A stretch of DNA of 64,000 nt from Cheiracanthium punctorium (lineage: Eukaryota > Arthropoda > Arachnida > Araneae > Cheiracanthiidae). Position numbers and translations under genes: made by a program. Shown here piece by piece: positions 1 through 13,183 of this stretch. The stretch's first letter is position 1. Every line of letters begins with the position of its first letter. The stretch spans positions 372,001 to 436,000 of the forward strand of contig JAWZYV010013530.1 of the NCBI GenBank assembly GCA_038373885.1. The letters run 5' to 3'. Below the pieces are notes generated by a model that saw only the letters and a program-made list of their open reading frames with translations, was not told the DNA's origin and searched no databases.

Positions 1-57
1 TTAATAGAAAGATATGACAAACACCTAAATAATGAAGGTGACTATGTGGAAAAATAA
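1..57 (+). pseudogene. possible C-terminal end of a mariner-type transposase
   Basis: The first 18 codons read open and end in TAA. They spell a tail of the type RYDKHLNNEGDYVEK, which resembles the usual end of mariner transposases (a conserved GDYVEK or GEYFEKQ ending). The rest of the copy lies left of the window, so neither the catalytic residues nor the inverted repeat can be checked. The call rests on a short motif only. Confidence 0.4.
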
Positions 58-1779
58 AGTTTGCAGTAAAAGCAGAAAATAAATTAATTTTAACAAAATT
101 ACTTTTGGATTAATACATATATTTATAAAGTAGATAAATAAATGAAATATAATAAAATGGCAGCCATTTATTTAAGAAACGTCCTTCGTCAGAAAGTTGA
201 ATAACCTACAAAAATTTCTCGTACAGAGGTCAACGCTCTTGAAAAATATAATTCTTTAACTATCCCATATATAATCAATTCTGCACAAATCTTTAAGTTA
301 TTGCTTGACTTACCTCTAAGACAAGACGCAATTATGAAGATTCTAACGGAGTTTCCTGACATTATATCAAGAAACGTTGTGACCTTTCAAACGGATTTTT
401 TTTAATCATCATTATTTCTTCGTTTGGTAAAATCACTGCGAGTGTGCCATTGTCTCCTTACTAAAAATTTTACTCATAATCGAGGCCATGGTGAGCCGTC
501 AAGCGTAAAGGGTCACCGATACACGGTCTACCGACACCATGTAACTTTAAACGACACTTTTTCCTGTATTTTTTAAGTGGTTTATTAAGTGTGAGAACGG
601 AGAAAGCGGCACTTTTAATATTTCTTACTCAACGGTCAAATTTTCGGGACGATTGCTAAAAATCGTCAGTTTTTCCCTCGTTTAATCCGCATGGTATTCC
701 CCGCAGATCAAATGAGTACCCGCTAGCAGCCGCCTCGAGCGTGCAAGTCCGTCAGTCCAGGAAGAACTGCAGGTATTTTTAGGCTCATCGACTGTAAAAA
801 ATATTTGTTTACAAAGCAACTTTATGCCGCAAAAAAAAAAAAAAAATTATGCGTAAAAAGATAAAGACAATAGAAATACTTCATATGTTTTCCACGTCTG
901 TATAAACTTTTGTGTTGGTATTTTTATTATTTTAAGAAAAACAGTAATTTTATGATTCATAAGTAGGAATGTAAACAGGAAATAAATTTCTTTTATCTGT
1001 AGGAAGAATACTGCAAAGTCGTTGTAAGTGAGAGTGAATTACGTACTCGAAATTTAGATATAAAATATATGACTATAAAATTTTAGATAATGATAAAAAA
1101 AATAATATTCACGCAGGGGCAAGTTTTTTTTTTATTAATGTCAAATCTGCGGCGGGAAAAGGCACCCTCATCTAAAGTGAAAATTTTGAAAGCTTTTATT
1201 AGTAGCAAAACACCTTCTTAGCACACATCAACCTGGTATAAAAATTCTACTTTACATCCTCACATTAAAGATATTTGCATAGATATTACTTGCTACTACA
1301 GCGACCGACATTATTTTTTAAAACGACATGAACACTCAACATTTGCTGAATGGCCACAAATATTTGATAAAAAGCCTTTTCGAATTTATTTATTTATTTA
1401 GATACATTAGGGTTGGATACATTAGAGAAGTGTTTTGGATCGATACCTTGTACCACTTTTCTGCACATGATTTTTACAATATTTAACTAAAATGATGCTA
1501 TAAATTTTGAAATTTTAAGTATGAAACAGGTAATAATTTTGCAGATAAATATCACTTTAATGAGATGAAATTAAATATTCAAATTTTATTTATCAATCAA
1601 ACCGAAATAAAAGCAGACGATAAAAGAAAACTTTTAATATCGATAAACGATTTTTAATTGAGAGCTTTCTTTTAATAAACCAAAAGTATTGCACAAACTA
1701 CTTTTATCCCTAATATATATTTGTCCCAGGTGAGTATTCGAATTAGCAAATTTTTGTATAGTGCCTCTTCCCCTTTCAA

Positions 1780-1784
<5 letters not shown>
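58..1784. other. AT-rich DNA, no gene recognised
   Basis: I see no coding region, transposon end or repeat family here. A more GC-rich patch at about 690-775 ends in a sequence that could serve as a splice donor (CTGCAG/GTATTT), but nothing else supports an exon. Confidence 0.5.
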
Positions 1785-1831
<47 letters not shown>

Positions 1832-1832
1832 C

Positions 1833-1867
<35 letters not shown>
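1785..1867. repeat. compound microsatellite (TA)n-(AG)n
   Basis: An uninterrupted TA tract of about 22 units is followed after a few bases by an AG tract of about 16 units. The open frames crossing it are products of the repeat and are not genes. Confidence 0.95.
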
Positions 1868-1871
<4 letters not shown>

Positions 1872-2775
1872 CTAGGTGTACGACCCCCAATGACTTTATA
1901 AAGCACTGTTTGTTGTTTATTCCTTGTAGTAAATTGAATCCTATTTGTTTGGTTTTTTGTGAGATTTGAGCTTAGATCTTGAAGAGATTCATCGGTCTAG
2001 TAATTCAATCGGATTATGACATTACTTAGATTCCATGATTCTGAGACTATTTTGAGATAAAATAAAAAAGGAAAAGATCCCCCCCCCACACACACACACA
2101 CAAAAATGTGCGAGCAGGATTTTTAATGTTTTTAAAATATGGAGTCAAAAAGGTTGAAACAATTTTTTGTAACGGATAACTTAACCCTTAAATGCATGAA
2201 TTTTAAAGACTTTCACTTGATAGCCATGATTGTAAGCTAAATTTCCTATATAAATTTTGTGAATAACTAATTAATTTTCCCAAAAATACGCAGTTTGAAA
2301 GAAGTATGTGGAACTTTTAATATTCACGATACGAATCATTAATTATTAAAAACTATATTTTATATGTAAAACTGACGTAAGAAATTTGACTTCTACTCCA
2401 ATCCGGTATTGAAAAATACGATGGACATACGCATCGCTATGCATCTTAGTCTTCAATGGGTGTATTTGTATAAAAAGATTGTTTGAATATAAAAATAACT
2501 GCTTTAGTGAGAATAATTCAAGGATAATTTTGCCACGTTGTAAAATACAAAATAATTCCCATAAAACATATTCATAAGAAAATTGTTTAAAAAGTAGTTT
2601 TAGATGAGACACATAATTGTAAAATGTTATTCATCATGTAAATATAATATGGATAGTATTTTATCACAGTGAAGTCCATCCATAACGATATTTTCGGCGT
2701 CAGAATACTATATCGTTGCAAAGAGAATTATCGTTATTGAGGGAATCTATAGTGGAACGAAAAGAATTATGTTTT
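1868..2775. other. AT-rich DNA, no gene recognised
   Basis: Nothing beyond a short C-run followed by (AC)n at about 2080-2102. Confidence 0.5.
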
Positions 2776-2955
2776 TGCTATTCTACAATCTGTGACGTCA
2801 CTACGGGATGCTCTGCTTTCATTCCGCAGCTAGAGGTCTGCGCCTCCGCGCCACGCCGCCGCTGCCAGGTTATTGTACCAACGCCGCCGCAGAGGAGTAG
2901 GCCGACGCGCCGACAAAGAACGCCGTTAGTATGCCGCAGCGTACAATCGCTTTCA
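2776..2955. promoter_or_regulatory. CpG-rich island with CRE site, candidate promoter
   Basis: About 180 bases stand out from the AT-rich surroundings by many CpG and GCCGCC-type words. A perfect cAMP-response element, TGACGTCA, lies at 2794-2801. Such islands in arthropod genomes often mark promoters or first exons. An open frame of 82 codons crosses it on the plus strand, but its arginine- and proline-rich product looks like a by-product of base composition. No TATA box or clear splice donor is visible, and no gene follows within the window that I can recognise. Confidence 0.3.
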
Positions 2956-3334
2956 AAACTTTAAAAAAAAATGTACCTAAACTTTCAACTGCTTATTTTT
3001 TTTCTGGATTCTTCTTTTACTGGCTTCTTTTACTGGCCATAGTCGGATCTTCTTTTACTGGCCAATGTTTCCAATTGAGAACATCAAATTAAAAAAATTT
3101 TGAAAAATTAAATTTTTTCAATATTGACTTGTTAAAAAAGCAGATAAAGTTAAAAGATGACTTGATTGTTTGAAACGCAAGTTTCATTTTTATCATTAGT
3201 GGGAAACTGGAAAAATAGCCATTTTCATAAATTTTTACAGAGCAATCTTCATCCCCCCCCCCTTCAAACTTAATTCATATTTTATTAAATTTAAATCTTT
3301 CATTAATTCTTAATATTTCACTTATTATTTAAGC

Positions 3335-3856
3335 CATTGGTCCACAACCCCCGAGCCACGGACCGGTCCCGGTCCTCGGATCAAATAGTACCGGGCCGCC
3401 AAGGAACATTAAATTCTTTGGATTTTATTTACTTTGGTGTATTTCTCTCGGGTTTGGGGGACTTTGTCGTGTTTGTGTTGATTTATACCTCTGTAACAGA
3501 GGAAATATTGTGATTCTTTTAACATTTCTCTTTTTTTTTTCGTTGTTTATTAAAGATTTCAAGATCATGAATTAAAATTGCAGTCATAAAACAGAGAATA
3601 AATGTTCTTTCTTTAAAACTATTCCAGACAACAACTCTGCCGGTTGAAATGTTGCATCACTTTATATTCATTTATTTTTGTGTGTAACTGTATTTTATTT
3701 TGAAGGCATGTTTAAATACAATTAAATTAAAGTTATTAAACCAAACCAGTCTCAATTAGAAACATTCAACGCCCTCGACCTCCCACGCTCAGCGGGCCGC
3801 GGTAAAATTATTAAACTTTGGGCGGTTCGTGGCTATAAAAAGGTTGGAGAGCACAG
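3335..3856. mobile_element. non-autonomous hAT element, 522 bp
   Basis: The element is bounded by an exact 8-bp duplication ATTTAAGC (3327-3334 and 3857-3864). Its ends are imperfect inverted repeats, CATTGGTCCACAACC on the left and CTGTGCTCTCCAACC read inwards from the right, with further GGACC/CGGGCC-rich subterminal sequence on both sides. An 8-bp duplication and a YA..G start are typical of the hAT superfamily. No transposase is encoded, so it would have relied on a full-length relative. Confidence 0.88.
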
Positions 3857-3864
3857 ATTTAAGC

Positions 3865-5094
3865 TATCCATCACTATATCATAGCTGCCAATCGTTCCGA
3901 TTTTATCGGAACATTTTCCACCACTATTTTTGAACAATTTTATTTTAAATCAAAAATATGGACTTGTTTTAAGCTCAAACTGCCAAGGGAAAATTAGTGG
4001 TGAACAGGGGTTGAAATTTGCAGTTGCCCTCTACAATCAAATTTTTAAATGGGCGACTAAAACCACTCCTTTCTAGAAATACTCCTTATCATCTTTGGAA
4101 GAATGCAACTGGATAGATGGAGCCATTTACGTTTTCTATCTATCTATCTGGAGATACGAAAGATTTTGATTAATATTTTTGATAACAAAAACTCTTAACA
4201 AATACTGGTGTTGGAATGTAAAACTGACAAAAACTTTGTATAATAACACACACATAATAGCACATTTCAAATGAAAAACCAAATCTACTAAATTTAGAAC
4301 TCATGATAAAGGTGCATGAAAAACTTAAAATGATGATTTCTTTTTTAATAAAATATATTGTAAATGTTAATGTCCATATTTTTATGGTAAGAGTATAAAA
4401 TAATCTGATGTATTCATTATCAGCTGTTAATTTATAATGAGTTTTAGCAAAATTTAATAGCTTTGTTTTCTTTAAAAACAAGGTTCTGCAAGACTTAAAA
4501 ACAAGGTTCTGCAACTAAATCTTTTAACCTTTTTAAGTGAAGAAATTATTTTATGTATATATATTTCATTTAAGAAAAAGGTGGAGAGGGCTTGAATTGA
4601 AAACAAACTATTTTTAAAATACAGTCATTAGTTGTTTTAGATGTTTTTAAAACGATCTAGAGGAGGAAAACATATGAAACATCCATAAATAGTATTTATC
4701 AACAATGTGCTTTATAATACAGTTTTTATCAATTTTACATTCTAACACTAGTATTTATTAAGATTTCTTGTTATAAAATATAATAATTTATAGCGTCCTC
4801 ATCTGGGGATAAGCACTCAGCGTAATTAGCGCCACTTATCGTTTCACCTCTCTCATTGCATTATTCCAAAGATGGCAGGCAGTGTTTCTAGAAGGCCGTG
4901 GTAAAACAAAAGATTCAATTGCCCCTCGGGCAACCAAGAGTGACAACTATTCTCATTTTTATTTCTTAGCTTGAAAAAGCAGTTTCCTACTCCTATTTTA
5001 ATTCTGAACTTTCTATTTCCATTTCCGAATAGTAATGGCAATTTTATGAATAAACGTTTGTCAACTTATTTTCATTGTAACGGCCACATGTTCT
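3865..5094. other. AT-rich DNA, no gene recognised
   Basis: A short direct repeat (ACAAGGTTCTGCAA type) occurs at about 4481-4514. Otherwise I see nothing. Confidence 0.5.
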
Positions 5095-5280
5095 TAAAAA
5101 ATTTCGTGTAGCCTGGTTCAAACGCAGGTCGCGTCTGTCGACCTAACCGTTCGGAGTTTTCCGTCGTTTCCTCCGAAATGCTTGTTAGGACCCCTTAGAA
5201 AGACCCCCACGGAGAGCACTCCACACCTCGGCCTAGAGCCCACATGTAGCTAATTGGCCGTAATCCCACAACAACAGAAA
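5095..5280. other. GC-richer block, possible SINE-like remnant
   Basis: This block differs in base composition from its flanks. It holds a sequence close to a pol III B box (GGTTCAAACGC near 5116) and is followed by an A-rich, CAACAACAG-containing tail. No A box and no target duplication are visible, so a SINE is only a possibility. Confidence 0.22.
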
Positions 5281-5338
5281 ATCATAAAGACTAGTTTTCA
5301 TATTCTTAAAGAAATCTTTTAACGTCAATTCATACATA

Positions 5339-5367
5339 CGTGTGTGTGTGTGTGTGTGTGTGTGTTT
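5339..5367. repeat. (GT)n microsatellite
   Basis: About 13 uninterrupted GT units. The two cysteine/valine-rich open frames through it are repeat artefacts. Confidence 0.9.
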
Positions 5368-5867
5368 GTATGCGTACGCCCATTTTCATCACGCTCTTTT
5401 TCAAAAAAATTTCCACGCCACCGCCGCGAATTTCCGTGCGCAGACCTCTATTCGCAGCCCACTCGTGATCACGCAAACAATAATACCATATATATTAAAT
5501 GGACTGAGAATAAATTGTTTATAGTGGTAAGTAATTTTTACAACCCCCCCCCCCCAAGTTTTAGTCAAATACCCTTGCCCAGAATTCTAGAGACGCGTAG
5601 CCTATAAATGTTCATCGTATAATAAATTTTTTAATATATAAAGAAATAAAACCCCAAAAATTTTTCTATAAAATATATACGACAAATCCACTTTCTTGTT
5701 ACGATACACATTTACTTATTACGATAGATACACCAGCAGTACGAAACCGGAATTTTAAGAAAATTAAGAAAGTTTTTCGACAGGAGATGCAACAGAAGAA
5801 CACCGTCCAACAGTCCAAGCACAATTTATTTAGACTTTCTTTGTGCCGTGTTAATTCATACACATCA

Positions 5868-6060
5868 GTTGGGTTTTGAAAAAAAATGTCGTAATAAGAA
5901 GAATTATTGTGATGGAAGGAATGATATAACTATCATTCTAGGGAGAGAGAATTTATCATTGTAAAGAATATGCAGGGAATTGCTTTACATTAATCTAAAG
6001 GAAAGTAAACCAGGACTATGAAAAAATATCGTAATAGAAAGAATTATTGTTATAAAGGAT
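5868..6060. repeat. two-copy tandem repeat, about 140-bp spacing
   Basis: The word TCGTAATA followed by AAGAATTATTGT occurs at 5889 and again at 6029, each preceded by an A-rich run and followed by a related GGAAGGAAT or AAAGGAT string. It looks like an old, diverged duplication. Confidence 0.5.
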
Positions 6061-6743
6061 ATCATCATAGCAAGATTCTACTGTGTTGTGCGTGCCATTA
6101 GTTAAGTTCATCAAAAAGAGCATTATTTCACTATTATATCTGATTTTTTACGAAGTTACATTTTAATTTATTTCGCACATTTGTTTGATTGGGTGTTTTT
6201 TTCCAAAAATAAACGCCAAACAAGACACAGTAAAAACTAAAAGGAAATTCCATTTTATAAAAGAGTTCTCATACATGTCAGATTTTTTCGGCTTTAAAAT
6301 TGAGAAATATAAACGCCCTATTCATTAATTTTATCATACCATGGATAAATCCATGGACTCTATGATATTTTAAATCAAGTTCGTTACTTTGTTTGACAAA
6401 CATTCTTCCTAAATGAATTAAATGAAGATTACAGTAAATTAGAGAAGGCGTATTTCACTGTTCTGCAAACTTTAAAGAGTGTTCAGAGATTTCCGCGTAC
6501 TACATTCATAAAGTTTTCAAAAATCAAGCCTGGTATAAAACTTTAGACAAAAGTTTCTACAAACAGCACTTGAAGTTTTATCGCAGTGCAGAGTATATTG
6601 TATCTGATGGTCAGCACACACAGCCATTCATTTACTAGTAAAAAAAAATGACATCCATTTTTTAACATATTTTCACTCCACCAACTACTCAAACTTCTTT
6701 TGCTGTAAAAACTACATGTGAAATCTTTCAAAATGTAAAGCTC

Positions 6744-7190
6744 GTAGCAAAAACAATTCTATCGAAATTCATAAGGTACATGACCCTTGGTTTATCCTAG
6801 TTCGTTGAAAAAATATAGGGAGTCCGATAAGCACATACCTGTTTATCATTTGATCTACTTGGAGGGAAGACTGCAAGTCGCAAGATTTTTCAGAACTTTT
6901 TCCGATCTTCTGTGTATTTTCAGTAATTCTGTAAGCAAAGCAATTCTTCAGAAATTCATAAGGTGCATTATCCTTTGTACATCCCCCTTGCTGTTGAAAA
7001 AAAAAAATATGTCCGATAAGAGCATACCTGATTAATCTCCTCTATTGTGAGGGTCAGAAACCGAAGTCAATTGACCGCTAGAGAGTCGCGGTCTTTCAGA
7101 AACCTTTTCGGCCTGTTGTTGTACATTTCGGTAGCCATATCAAAGTATGCGAGTGGATGCCCCTTGAAAACACAGATATCCTAAGCATTT
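6744..7190 (+). repeat. diverged tandem repeat, unit about 190-200 bp
   Basis: Units begin with GTAGC/GTAAGC words at 6744, 6931 and 7131 (the last partial). The first two share GAAATTCATAAGGT, then TCCGATAAG.. and CATACCTG, then a GCAAG/GTCAG..TTTCAGAA..TTTTCCG/CGG stretch. The 82-codon open frame at 6787-7035 runs through two units and is best read as a by-product. Confidence 0.7.
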
Positions 7191-8387
7191 ACGTGATTTA
7201 TCTTTTTAACACCTCGGTTGAATGCTGTGGCACCAAATAAAATGGCGTAAAGAGCGAAAGGTCACATTGTTGTCTGCGGATGTGGCTCCACCAATTACTA
7301 CTTTGGGCACCAGATTTTGTCCTAGATAGGGTAATATTATTTCAATCTAGAAAAACAGCATAGGCAGGGTGCGTTAAACCCCAATACCTGGAACATAGTT
7401 TATCATTCTCAAAGATTCCGATGGTAAGAAAAAAATGTCAAACAAATGAAAATAGTAAACAGTAGTTTTTAGCAGTAAAAGACTTACAATTCTAAGATAT
7501 TTCATAAATAGCGATTGTCTCTTGTCTGAAAAGAAGATATTGGCACCAAATAAGGGCTTACTCCGTTGTCGACAACGAGATCTACCATCAGAGTTGTAAT
7601 AGTGTATTTCTGTCGACAGAATATAAGTAAATTATGTTTTTGTCTTAAACGTGGTTGAAAAACATTTCGGTGAATATTATCAGAAATTTCAGATAAAATT
7701 CTTAAGATCAAACTGAAATTATAAACATGTTTTATCAACAATTTTCGAAAGAAAAAATGTTTAAGTGTGGAATTTTTTCATTGTAATTTTTTTAAAGTAA
7801 AAGGTCCAGAATTGTTTCAATACTAAAAAATAGTTTTGCAGATATTTATTCCTGGAAGTGATCCGGCAATAGATTGTTTTAAATATAGATTGTCTTAAAA
7901 ATTATTTTAAACAGAATCAAATTATTTTGAGACTTGAATTTCCAGTAGGTGCCACTTATTTTGATGCATCATCCAAGTTTTTCATATTAGAACCGTTTGA
8001 ATATAATTATCCTTTAATAAATCAAAATTAAAAAGAATTGTAGTTCATTAAGATGAGTACCATGGGTCTTCAATCCATCTACACCCTTTCAAAAATATTC
8101 GAGTGTAAAGAGTATTTTCTACGTAGTTTTCAGTAGCAAAATATTGTTCCCAGTTAAAAGTACCACATAAAATATTTAATAATATCGTCTCATTCTTAAT
8201 CCGATTTTTAGAATTAAAAAAAAAACTTTAAATTTATCTTACACTCGAATATTTTTTTGAGTGGATATCGCTTCTTTCACTAATTAACATTTTCAAAACA
8301 ATTTACTTTTAAGTGAAAAAATGATTAATAATAAATTAAAAAATATTTTTTCGTAAAAAACTCTCTCAAATGTGTTAAAACGCGATG
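7191..8387. other. AT-rich DNA, no gene recognised
   Basis: No transposon end, repeat or coding region found. Confidence 0.5.
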
Positions 8388-8389
8388 TA

Positions 8390-8916
8390 CAGGGTGTCCA
8401 TAATTAAAGTCCCACTTTAAAACGATCAGAAAGGAAAACTACTGGACGAAATGTTATCAAACTTGGTAATTGTGAAAAGGTGGTCAGGAGATTTATTATC
8501 CGCGGGAAAAAAGTCCAAAAATTCAACGCCAGGGGCAGGGGACGTATTTAAAGGGGGGAGGGGGTTCAGGTATCCGATCCCCCCTCCCCCGAATGAAGAA
8601 CATTTTGGAGGGGGTTCAAAAATTTCGGAGGGGTCCAAACAGTAAAAAAGGCAGTATTTTTCTCAAAAGGACACTATATCATTATCATTTTAGCAACAAA
8701 AATCAAAATTTCGTGGGGGAGAAGGTTCGGACCTTGGACCCTCCCCCACCCCCTCCTTAAATACATCCTTGCCACTGGTGTTGAACTTTTGAACTTTTTT
8801 CTTTGCCGATAATAAATCCCCCGACCACCTTTACACAATTACCAAGCTTGATGATAACATTTGGTCCAGTAGTTTTCCTTTTCTGATCGTTTTAAAGTGG
8901 AGCTTTAATCACCCTG
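8390..8916. mobile_element. foldback DNA element with long inverted repeats and TA duplication
   Basis: The ends read TA-CAGGGTG (TA at 8388-8389) and CACCCTG-TA (TA at 8917-8918). The arms are inverted copies of each other for well over 150 bases: for example CACTTTAAAACGATCAGAAA on the left is matched in reverse at about 8880-8900, and GGTAATTGTG at about 8465 is matched in reverse at about 8835. The centre holds runs of G and C. It encodes nothing credible; the open frames on both strands mirror each other. The TA target points to a Tc1/mariner/pogo-type transposase acting in trans. Confidence 0.85.
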
Positions 8917-8918
8917 TA

Positions 8919-11123
8919 TTTTACGATAACATGAAATAGCTTTTCAGGTTGTTATATACTGGAAAATAGCTTTTCATCTTCATCTTGATGTCATATTTTC
9001 GGATATTCGATATTAGTTGGTGCGCCGAGTTAAAAGAGTATGAAGTATATTTCTTGTTTACGTTTAACTTGTGTACCACTAAGATACCATAGTTCTATAT
9101 TTATTGTTTTTTCCGCAAAAACGGCGTCTAATGTGACATTAAGAGAATTGTGTCTTTTTTTCTTTATTTAGAGATTTTTCCTTCCAAAATTTAGACTCTT
9201 TAAAAAAAGATAAAAACCCTATGACCTTTATCGTAATTTTTAAGCATGTAACAGCACAATTGTGTTAAAATTGTAATCTATGAACAATTTGCCTTATGTT
9301 GCAGTCATTTTTTTTTTCTAAAAAGAAATCCGACAATATTGGAAAGTAATGATGATTTTGGCTTTGTCCATCCGTCAGTACTCTAATATCAATAAATTTA
9401 TTTCGATTGCTAAGAAATTTATTTACGTTATTTCCATGTACTGTTCCACGTTCCCTGTTGAAAAATATGCATGTAAAATTCGTATTTCTTTAATATTAGA
9501 GTCCTAAAAAATTCGGATATACTACTCCCTATAGGGCGGTGGTTGCTTAAAGAAATTTTAAAGACATTAATCTATGTATGTTGTTAAGGTTACAAAATAA
9601 TGTTCTCCATCGAAAAACATGTATAGGTAGTATCTATAGTTATTTTACTGGAGCATTCAAGAAAATATTCTAACACAATACGGTCTACGACAGTTTAGAG
9701 ACACATAATTCATCTCAAGCACAATACTGTTAGTATCTAGACGTTTATAACAGCTTAAACAGCTTAATCTTCATTTGGAAGATGGGTTTGGGGGGGGGGG
9801 GAAAGTGCTTTTACAGAGTGCCCAAAACAAAATTAATAGTGATACATCTTTCATCTAGTGATGCCCAAAATGTTTCCAAGTTTGATGACGATATATTGCC
9901 AGTTTTCGATTAAAAAATTTTGTGTAATCGTTGCGTTTGTCCCAATTTATCTTTGCTCATAATTAATTCACAGGGCTTAGATTTTCATAGAAAATAGCTT
10001 AGATATTTGTTCAAAATATTCGCACTCACTGAGCAATCAAGGACTTTACAACTGTACACGTGGTAAAACAAATCTGCTCCTACAGTCTCACAATTAAATA
10101 CTAGTAACCAAACACATATGGATTAAAAGAAACTTAAGTCGTATCAGATGTTTGCCATTTATCCAATTTAGGTAGAATAAAAGAAAGAATTTAATCTTCT
10201 GATAAATAGAAATATTCTTTTACACATATAACACATCCCCATGATCAATTATTTATCAAATAACAAATGTAAATGTTATGCCTTATAAAGGAGGGAGAAA
10301 CCATATTTAAGGATTTTTTTGCTAATAGAGACAAATTTGAAATTATAAGATAAAGAAAAGAAAACACCATGTCTTCAATCTGTATTTAGTTATACACAGA
10401 TATGCTTATTAACTGCTTTCCTAGCATGTATATGATTGTAAAATTTAATGTTAAATAAACTCATCTGAATTGTGACATGTTCCCCGATATCTGCTGAAAG
10501 ATGCCACGAGCTATAGTATAAGAAAAATAACACAAACATTGGAAAATCACCTATGAACTAACAAAGTATAAAACAACAAATCTGTGAATTTAATTAATTT
10601 TTTTTCAAAATTATTTAACTAAATCACATTTGAGACTTTTCTGGGCGTAAAAGTACCTTTTACATATACCACGAATTTAACTTTGACCAATAATTCATTA
10701 TTATATTGACTTAAATTTGATTCTGAACCAGAAGCTCGATCCGTCTTCCGAGTTTCGAGGCATAATCTGTGTGATAATAAAATTTTAATTATACTTGTTT
10801 AAAATTGTTAATATCTTTAAAAATTGATAGAAAACATGTAAAACTATAATACACATATGTTATAGACAATGCAAAATGTTACATTTTATTAAATATTTTG
10901 TTAATTAAAATAATATAAAATGATAAATTTTATTATATTATATTAGGGTTATTAGATTCATTTATATTTTGTACTATAATATACAATATCAAAAGGAAAA
11001 TTCAAAGTTCAGTTAATTTCTTTCTGAACCGTCTTTTGTCTTCCCTCAAGTATAGGGTCAAGATGCCATCACGCTTATTTTCGTATTGCTCCATGGTTAT
11101 GGCCGCTGATGATTGCTTTGTGT
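8919..11123. other. AT-rich DNA, no gene recognised
   Basis: It holds a G12 run near 9789-9800 but no recognisable gene or element. Confidence 0.5.
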
Positions 11124-11131
11124 GTGTAACA

Positions 11132-11596
11132 GAGTGGCTCCCAACTGGTGGTCCACGAACAAGTTCTAAGTGATCCGCGAAGCGAGTGAGTGAAAAATAA
11201 TTGTGTTTTCATTTTTCATGATATAACAAGACAAAAAGTATATATATATTTTTTAAGAATTAAAAAAGAAGGTTAAAAGTACTTGAAAAATAGGGAGAAT
11301 ACGGGCGAACACACTATTGAATACAACACGATAAAATTTTGTAGCATTTCAGCCAAGCTTTTGTCTTCGGCTATAAGTATATGTAAACAAGGCTGACTAA
11401 ATATTATCAGCACCATTGAGTGAGTGGAGATAACATTCTCTGCACTTTTTGAATTTTTCATTTTGCGTTACATTTTGCGCAAAAAGTTTTTTAGATTTTA
11501 CTCCCCCCCCCCCCCCGAAAGAATCCCTTTAAGTTGTCCGTGGTTAAATTGGAAGTGGAAAGTGGTCTTCGGGTTAAGCTGAGTTGGGAACCACTG
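11132..11596. mobile_element. non-autonomous hAT element, 465 bp
   Basis: It is flanked by an 8-bp duplication with one mismatch (GTGTAACA at 11124-11131, GTATAACA at 11597-11604). The ends read inwards GAGTGGCTCCCAAC and CAGTGGTTCCCAAC, a typical hAT terminus, followed by GTGGTCC/GTGGTCTTC-type subterminal words. It includes a C14 run at about 11503. The open frame on its minus strand shows no domain I recognise. Confidence 0.82.
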
Positions 11597-11604
11597 GTAT
11601 AACA

Positions 11605-12887
11605 GAATGCGGAAATCAATCATATAGCTAATATCTTATCTAAAATAAAACATCCATTTATTAACATTAAGTATGATTAACGGAATATTATAAAGGCCTA
11701 CTCATCAGGTTAAATTCTTAAGAGATCCAAAATAATATAGCGATTAAATGCGATAAAATCATCTTCGACGGGTTCTCTGGGTCAAGACTCCTTAAACAAG
11801 AGGGTCAGAATTCATTTTTGTTGACACATAAAAATACTAACAGTGAACTTGCGTCTTCCCCCAATCGGCATCCCCCCCCAATACTATTTAATATATATAT
11901 TAAATAGTATTTTATTGAAATGTTTTATTTGTCTTTTCAGACAAAATATAAGTTACTTGTGAAGTATTAATAAAAGTAATAACAGTACTCAACTTGCAGA
12001 TGTAAAATTTAAAAAAATAGTAAAAGAGATTCCCAAAGTTTCACTACGCAGCATTCCTAAAAAAATTTTAATGTCATCTTTCTGGGAAATATGAAATAAT
12101 TCTATTCTTGTGTATATATTTTTAATGCAGCAATTGTCAACTGAGAATCACTAATTATTTCAAAACAAGAAAGATAAATTATGCCAAATACATCAAATAT
12201 AAAACAATTTCCAACATTTTTTTTTTAAATCTACATATAACTTCTCTTTCATAATGTTTAATTGAAGCAAATAAAATAATTTGACTAAATTATTTCTTTC
12301 AATTGAAGGCTCTCAGGGAGAAATCTCGTATTAATAATTTGTCGGATGATTTGCCCTTTTAAGGTTTTTATACTGAAATCAACATTCTACTCCAAAAAAT
12401 AATCATAATTTGCATTTTTTGCATGTAAATTAATTAATTAGCTCCTAAGTAACTGATCATTAAATTCCCGTTGGTTAGCGTTAGGATTTGGCAATGCTTA
12501 CCCCAACTCAAATAAATTCCCCAACCTGGACCAGTTTCGGAGCCAAATTTGTTAAAAAATTGCTGAAAACTCTCCAAGCTTGGAAAATATTTGGCATGGC
12601 TTAAAAAACCTGAAGCACTGTTAGTGAAATTTTCGTAACCTCACCGTAATTTTATTTCACTTTGATTGCAATGTATACTAATAACTAATGCTAAACCGTG
12701 CTGTTTTTACATAATTATTTTGCGTACTCTTGTAAAGGAACTATAAATGATACATATATTATTTTAGACAGATTTCTTTATTTTATTAATTAAGTAGCAT
12801 ATATTAATTTGTATGGTTGAAATAGATAAAGTTGTCTGAATGCACTTTTTATGGGTGCTCCTGTGAAAGAACTATAGGGTTTATATA
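11605..12887. other. AT-rich DNA with one perfect palindrome, no gene recognised
   Basis: Apart from a 32-base perfect palindrome at 11880-11911, nothing is seen. Confidence 0.5.
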
Positions 12888-12889
12888 TA

Positions 12890-13047
12890 CAGTCGAAGCT
12901 CATTTTTAAGAGACCGTATGGACCACTCAAATCGTTCGTAAAATCGAGTAGTATGGGTGTCTATGGGAATGTATTCCAGATCACTCGATAGTTTGTAAAG
13001 TCGCCAGTGTTCGTAAAAAAGAGGCTCGCAAAAGAGAAAGTCGGCTG
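12890..13047. mobile_element. short TA-inserting MITE, 158 bp
   Basis: TA duplications (12888-12889 and 13048-13049) flank ends that read CAGTCGAAGCTC.. and, inwards from the right, CAGCCGACTTTC... The arms keep related words (GAGACC/GAG; AGTCG; TTCGTAAA). The style matches pogo/Tigger MITEs. Confidence 0.6.
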
Positions 13048-13183
13048 TACACCAGTTTCGATAGTGTAAGTGGTATGGTGCACGCAGCATTTATAAATAT
13101 CATAGAAATCTATGCACCATTGCAGCATCATGAATATACAAACACATCGAAATCAAAAATACTTTTCAACTTTGTGGAAACAG

